Shown here piece by piece: positions 60,959-64,000 of a stretch of 64,000 nucleotides of DNA (the first letter of the stretch is position 1; each line of letters starts with the position of its first letter). The DNA comes from Paenibacillus castaneae. Its GTDB lineage: Bacteria; Bacillota; Bacilli; Paenibacillales; Paenibacillaceae. Below the pieces are notes generated by a model, which was not told the origin of the DNA, searched no databases, and saw nothing but the letters and a program-made list of their open reading frames with translations. The stretch is taken from assembly GCF_002884445.1 (NCBI RefSeq), contig NZ_KZ614144.1, positions 4,756,094-4,820,093 on the forward strand, written 5' to 3'. The position numbers and the translations under genes are program-made.

Positions 60959-62539
60959 TTACTTATTTCCGCCAACCTCTATATTGTGATCGCGTTTCAT
61001 AGACTTTTGTAAAAGAGGATTGAATCTTGGTATTTTGTTTAATAAGCCTTTAGCAATACCAAGCAAATACTTGAACTCATCCGTCTTGAAAAATACGGCT
61101 GTATAACAAATATTAACAACTAACACGCAAATCACGCCTTTAATCAGCAGTCCAATAATAGTCGTGGAGGTAATCAAACTAATGGCGACTTTCGAGAAGA
61201 AAAAGGCTGCTAAGCCGATGAACGTATAATAAAGATATTTTTTATAGTAAAAACCAACGGGCTGCTCAAACACCTTTTTGTATACAAGCATAGGTGTATA
61301 CCAGAATGGAACCAGTAATGCACTTAGAAGGGTTCCAATGAATATACCCGCAATCCCCATATAATGCACAAGTACAAGTGAAATGCCAAGATTTAATGCC
61401 GCTTGAAACATGGGAGCAAAACGATCCTCGTGGAAAATGCCCGCTGTCGATTTCACAGCCGTTAAGGAATTGCGCATTCCCCTTTCATAGAAAGCGAGCA
61501 CTAGAAGAAGCAATACGGCGTTCGCCATTCGAAACTCAGGACCGATCCATACCAATATCAACGGTTCGACTAATAAGTACAGCCCAATGGACAATAAAGA
61601 ATACAGCCAAAAATTGAGTAGAAATGTAACCTTGAAAATTCGATAAATAGCAGCAGCGCTTTCCTTTGCAACTAAATTGCCTAAGCTGTGATACATATTG
61701 GTAAATACTTGATTAAGGAACGTCCGGCACAGCTCAATTAACATTTTATAATTCGAATATAGCCCTACTGCAGATAAGCTGACAAACGAAGAGATGAGGA
61801 TGCCGTCTACGCCGAAAATAAAGTAATTGCCTACATTTTGAAGCATAATCGCTTTCATATTCTTAATAAAGTTAGCCTTCGTTTCCGGATCCAGCTTAGT
61901 TACGAGCTTCTGCTTCAAGAATGGATACATTTTGTCTACAATAGCAGCGAGTGTAATAGAGGTAATAATCGAGATGATGCTTTCGATCGCAAGATACAGG
62001 ATGAAATTTTCTGTATAATATAAAATGGCGATTTTCATGCAGGTGGATATTATGGCGGATATGGAGAAAACAGCTGTAACAATATAATTTTTTTGGCTTA
62101 CATTTAGAAATGAATTTTTGTAAACAAATAAATAGGGTGCTGCTGTATTCACAAGAAATAAGAAATATATAAAAGCGATATGCTCTATGCTTGTGTCTTT
62201 GATGAATAGATCAAGAAAAGGCATAAGAGCTAATCCAAGTAGCATGATGAAAGCCGCTATAAAGAGATACGCTTTTTTGTATAGCTGCATTAATGCCAGT
62301 ATTTTCGGCTGATTATTGTCAGCAACCGGCTTATACAAATTATAAACAATACTTGCGCCAATACCCGCCTCTGCCAAAGTTAGCATGGCAAGAATGCTCG
62401 TAAATAGTCCGTTAATCCCTAAGTACTCAATTCCTAGACTGTTGATAAATACCGTTCTTGATATCAAGCTTAATGCAGTAATAATAATTTGGTTTCCTAT
62501 ACCAGCTGATATATTCAGCAATGAGCTTTTGACTCTCAT
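60959..62539 (-). CDS. Polysaccharide flippase (Wzx/MATE-like)
   Basis: A 526-residue membrane protein with about 12-14 segments of the oligosaccharide-flippase type. The N-terminus LLNISAGIGNQIIITALSLI and FINSLGIEYLGINGLFTSIL is typical of Wzx proteins. The family moves lipid-linked oligosaccharide units across the membrane for polymerisation. ATAGGAG precedes the ATG. It lies between the acetyltransferase and the beta-helix gene. Confidence 0.85.
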   Translation of the reverse strand: MRVKSSLLNISAGIGNQIIITALSLISRTVFINSLGIEYLGINGLFTSILAMLTLAEAGIGASIVYNLYKPVADNNQPKILALMQLYKKAYLFIAAFIMLLGLALMPFLDLFIKDTSIEHIAFIYFLFLVNTAAPYLFVYKNSFLNVSQKNYIVTAVFSISAIISTCMKIAILYYTENFILYLAIESIISIITSITLAAIVDKMYPFLKQKLVTKLDPETKANFIKNMKAIMLQNVGNYFIFGVDGILISSFVSLSAVGLYSNYKMLIELCRTFLNQVFTNMYHSLGNLVAKESAAAIYRIFKVTFLLNFWLYSLLSIGLYLLVEPLILVWIGPEFRMANAVLLLLVLAFYERGMRNSLTAVKSTAGIFHEDRFAPMFQAALNLGISLVLVHYMGIAGIFIGTLLSALLVPFWYTPMLVYKKVFEQPVGFYYKKYLYYTFIGLAAFFFSKVAISLITSTTIIGLLIKGVICVLVVNICYTAVFFKTDEFKYLLGIAKGLLNKIPRFNPLLQKSMKRDHNIEVGGNK

Positions 62540-62587
62540 CTTATGCTCCTATCTGATAAAACCATGTTTTGAAAAATTACATGAAAC

Positions 62588-63223
62588 TTAATCGATGTAT
62601 TGAGCTGGAATACCAAATACCTTTCTTTTCGCTTTAACCTTTCTTAATACAACGCTGCCTGCACCGATAAAAGCATATTCCCCAATATGAGCCTTAGGCA
62701 AAATGCGACTTCCACTTCCCATAAATACGCCTTTCTCCAAATGAGCAAAGCCAGTAATATCACAATGACCACTTAAAGTACAACCATCCCCTAGAACAGC
62801 ATCATGACCAATAGTGCTATGTGCGTTTATTGTTACGTAATTACCCAGATTTACATGTGAAGTTAGCATAGAGAATGGGCATAATATTACACCTTCCCCT
62901 ATAGTGCAATTAGGACCTACAATTGCCATCGGATGAATTATATTAATGAATTTTGCTCCTATAGATTTCAGTTTCTCACAAACTTCTAATTTCACATTTG
63001 GATTGTTGATACTACAAATAAAAACATCATCTTCTTTAGGAAGATATTCATTTATTGTGGATACAATTGGGTAGCCGACATTATATCCATTTAATGCTTC
63101 GAGATCATCGTCAATGAAACCAAATACTTTCCAATTATTAAACAGTTCAGAAGCTAGCGACCATGCTAACATTTCCCTTCCAAAATTACCAGCACCGATA
63201 ATAATTAGTTTCTTTATTGACAT
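62588..63223 (-). CDS. Sugar O-/N-acetyltransferase with left-handed beta helix (NeuD/PglD-like)
   Basis: A 211-residue protein. An N-terminal nucleotide-sugar-binding domain begins LIIIGAGNFGREMLAWSLA, the NeuD/PglD signature. From about residue 95, left-handed beta-helix hexapeptides appear (MAIVGPNCTIGEGVILCPF, FAHLEKGVFMGSGSRIL). It acetylates a nucleotide sugar. GGAGG lies before the ATG, which overlaps the SDR gene end by ten bases. Its overlap with the SDR gene suggests the two make one acylated sugar. Confidence 0.87.
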   Translation of the reverse strand: MSIKKLIIIGAGNFGREMLAWSLASELFNNWKVFGFIDDDLEALNGYNVGYPIVSTINEYLPKEDDVFICSINNPNVKLEVCEKLKSIGAKFINIIHPMAIVGPNCTIGEGVILCPFSMLTSHVNLGNYVTINAHSTIGHDAVLGDGCTLSGHCDITGFAHLEKGVFMGSGSRILPKAHIGEYAFIGAGSVVLRKVKAKRKVFGIPAQYID

Positions 63224-63990
63224 GTGTATCCTCCATCAACTACCAAATTTGTTCCAGTAATCCAACGTGAGGCGTCCGTCAATAGAAAACATATAGCATT
63301 AGCTACATCATCTGGTTTCCCTAGACCTAAAGGATGTTTTTTTCTTATAATATCAATTTGCTCATTGGGTACGGAGTCCATTAATTGTCCCCACATCTCT
63401 GTCTCTACAACCCCTGGCACAACACTATTAACTCTTAATCCGAAATTAGCCAATTCCAATGCTGCTGATTTTACAGCAGCATTGATTGCACCTTTGCTAG
63501 CGGCGTAAGAGATCACACCTGGCTGTCCTACTACACCCATTACAGATGAAAGAAAGACGAAGGAAGCATTCTCAGCAAAATTTGTTTTTGCGGAAAAACC
63601 TTTAAGCAAAGATAAGCCTGCAAAAAGATTCACATCGAATACATCAGATATATTTTTAGTATTTAACATTCTTATAGGAATGGTTGCATGTGCACCTGCT
63701 GAATGTACAATTCCATTGAGCGGACTTCCAATTCTATTGACCAAGCTCTTCAACCATTTGGATATACCATCAATATCATTTAAATCAAATGTCTCCATAA
63801 TATGGTCATGATCGGGAAGCAACCTTAAAGTACTTTCCAATTTTTCTTTGTTCCGACCAACGAGAATTAACCGAGCACCATGATGGGCTAATACTCTAGC
63901 TGTTTGCTTTCCAATTCCTGATGAAGCCCCCGTAATTAAAATTAACTTATTTTGTAAATTAAATATATTTTCCATATTCCCTCGATTCAT
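63214..63990 (-). CDS. Short-chain dehydrogenase/reductase in the polysaccharide locus
   Basis: A 258-residue SDR of the FabG-like type. TGASSGIGKQTARVL is the cofactor motif, HSAGAHATI the structural motif, FLSSVMGVVGQPGVISYAASKG holds Ser, Tyr and Lys, and GTNLVVDGGYTCQ is the usual end. GRNKEKLEST suggests NADP. Two starts: ATG 63990 and ATG 63975. GAGGG lies only 3 bases before the latter, so I keep 63990; the promoter side is beyond the window. It probably reduces a keto-sugar or acyl substrate for the polymer; the overlap with the acetyltransferase supports joint action. Confidence 0.82.
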   Translation of the reverse strand: MNRGNMENIFNLQNKLILITGASSGIGKQTARVLAHHGARLILVGRNKEKLESTLRLLPDHDHIMETFDLNDIDGISKWLKSLVNRIGSPLNGIVHSAGAHATIPIRMLNTKNISDVFDVNLFAGLSLLKGFSAKTNFAENASFVFLSSVMGVVGQPGVISYAASKGAINAAVKSAALELANFGLRVNSVVPGVVETEMWGQLMDSVPNEQIDIIRKKHPLGLGKPDDVANAICFLLTDASRWITGTNLVVDGGYTCQ

Positions 63991-64000
63991 TATATTTAGT

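Overview
This window comes from an endospore-forming firmicute of the Paenibacillus group (inference). Support seen in the sequence: AGGAGG-type ribosome sites before nearly every gene, orthologues of Bacillus sporulation proteins (YtrH, YtrI, YheA, YheC/YheD), an S-layer-homology protein, SinR and SinI, and a gene order that partly matches the Bacillus subtilis mdh-icd-citZ / pyk-accA-accD-dnaE segment. No rRNA, tRNA, insertion sequence, CRISPR array or prophage was seen.

Left part (1-27.7 kb), mostly central metabolism. It opens with the end of nagA, a DeoR regulator with a KdgK-type sugar kinase, and recQ. TCA-cycle genes mdh, icd and citZ follow, with a 530-base palindrome-rich repeat region between mdh and icd. 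Next come convergent ppx and ppk, fxsA, a thioesterase, pyk, accA, accD, a small DUF2007-like protein, a PgpA-like phosphatase and dnaE. Divergent from dnaE are sporulation genes ytrH, ytrI and a ytpI-like gene, then ytoI. pfkA, which lies between accA and pyk in B. subtilis, is absent here.

Middle part (27.9-49.4 kb). Five consecutive YheC/YheD-type ATP-grasp genes with one embedded GNAT gene form a tightly overlapping, probably sporulation-related operon. They are followed by a HAD phosphatase, a TspO-related membrane protein, psd, an AraC regulator, an aminotransferase, ecsA-ecsB, an SLH protein, a DEAD-box helicase, a short-chain dehydrogenase, cheX, an HRDC protein, small conserved proteins and a metallophosphoesterase.

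Right part (49.5-64 kb), the most interesting region. A complete lasso-peptide cluster is transcribed leftward: cyclase C, an unlisted 45-residue precursor A, HPr-kinase-like K, RiPP-recognition B1, protease B2 and exporter D. The precursor has the leader pattern of kinase-tailored Firmicutes lasso peptides and a C-terminal serine, but its ring geometry is unusual: no acidic residue at core position 7, 8 or 9, and Asp at 10. Immediately upstream and divergent is a clear SinR orthologue, with a convergent SinI orthologue. Three GTTCT-type inverted repeats of the SinR-operator kind surround a near-consensus promoter in front of the cyclase gene. Another, with both halves matching GTTCTYT, lies upstream of galE in the adjacent exopolysaccharide-like locus (acyltransferase, galE, beta-helix protein, flippase, sugar acyltransferase, SDR), which runs off the right edge. 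My main proposal (inference) is a SinR/SinI biofilm-type switch controlling a phospho-tailored lasso peptide together with neighbouring surface-polysaccharide genes.
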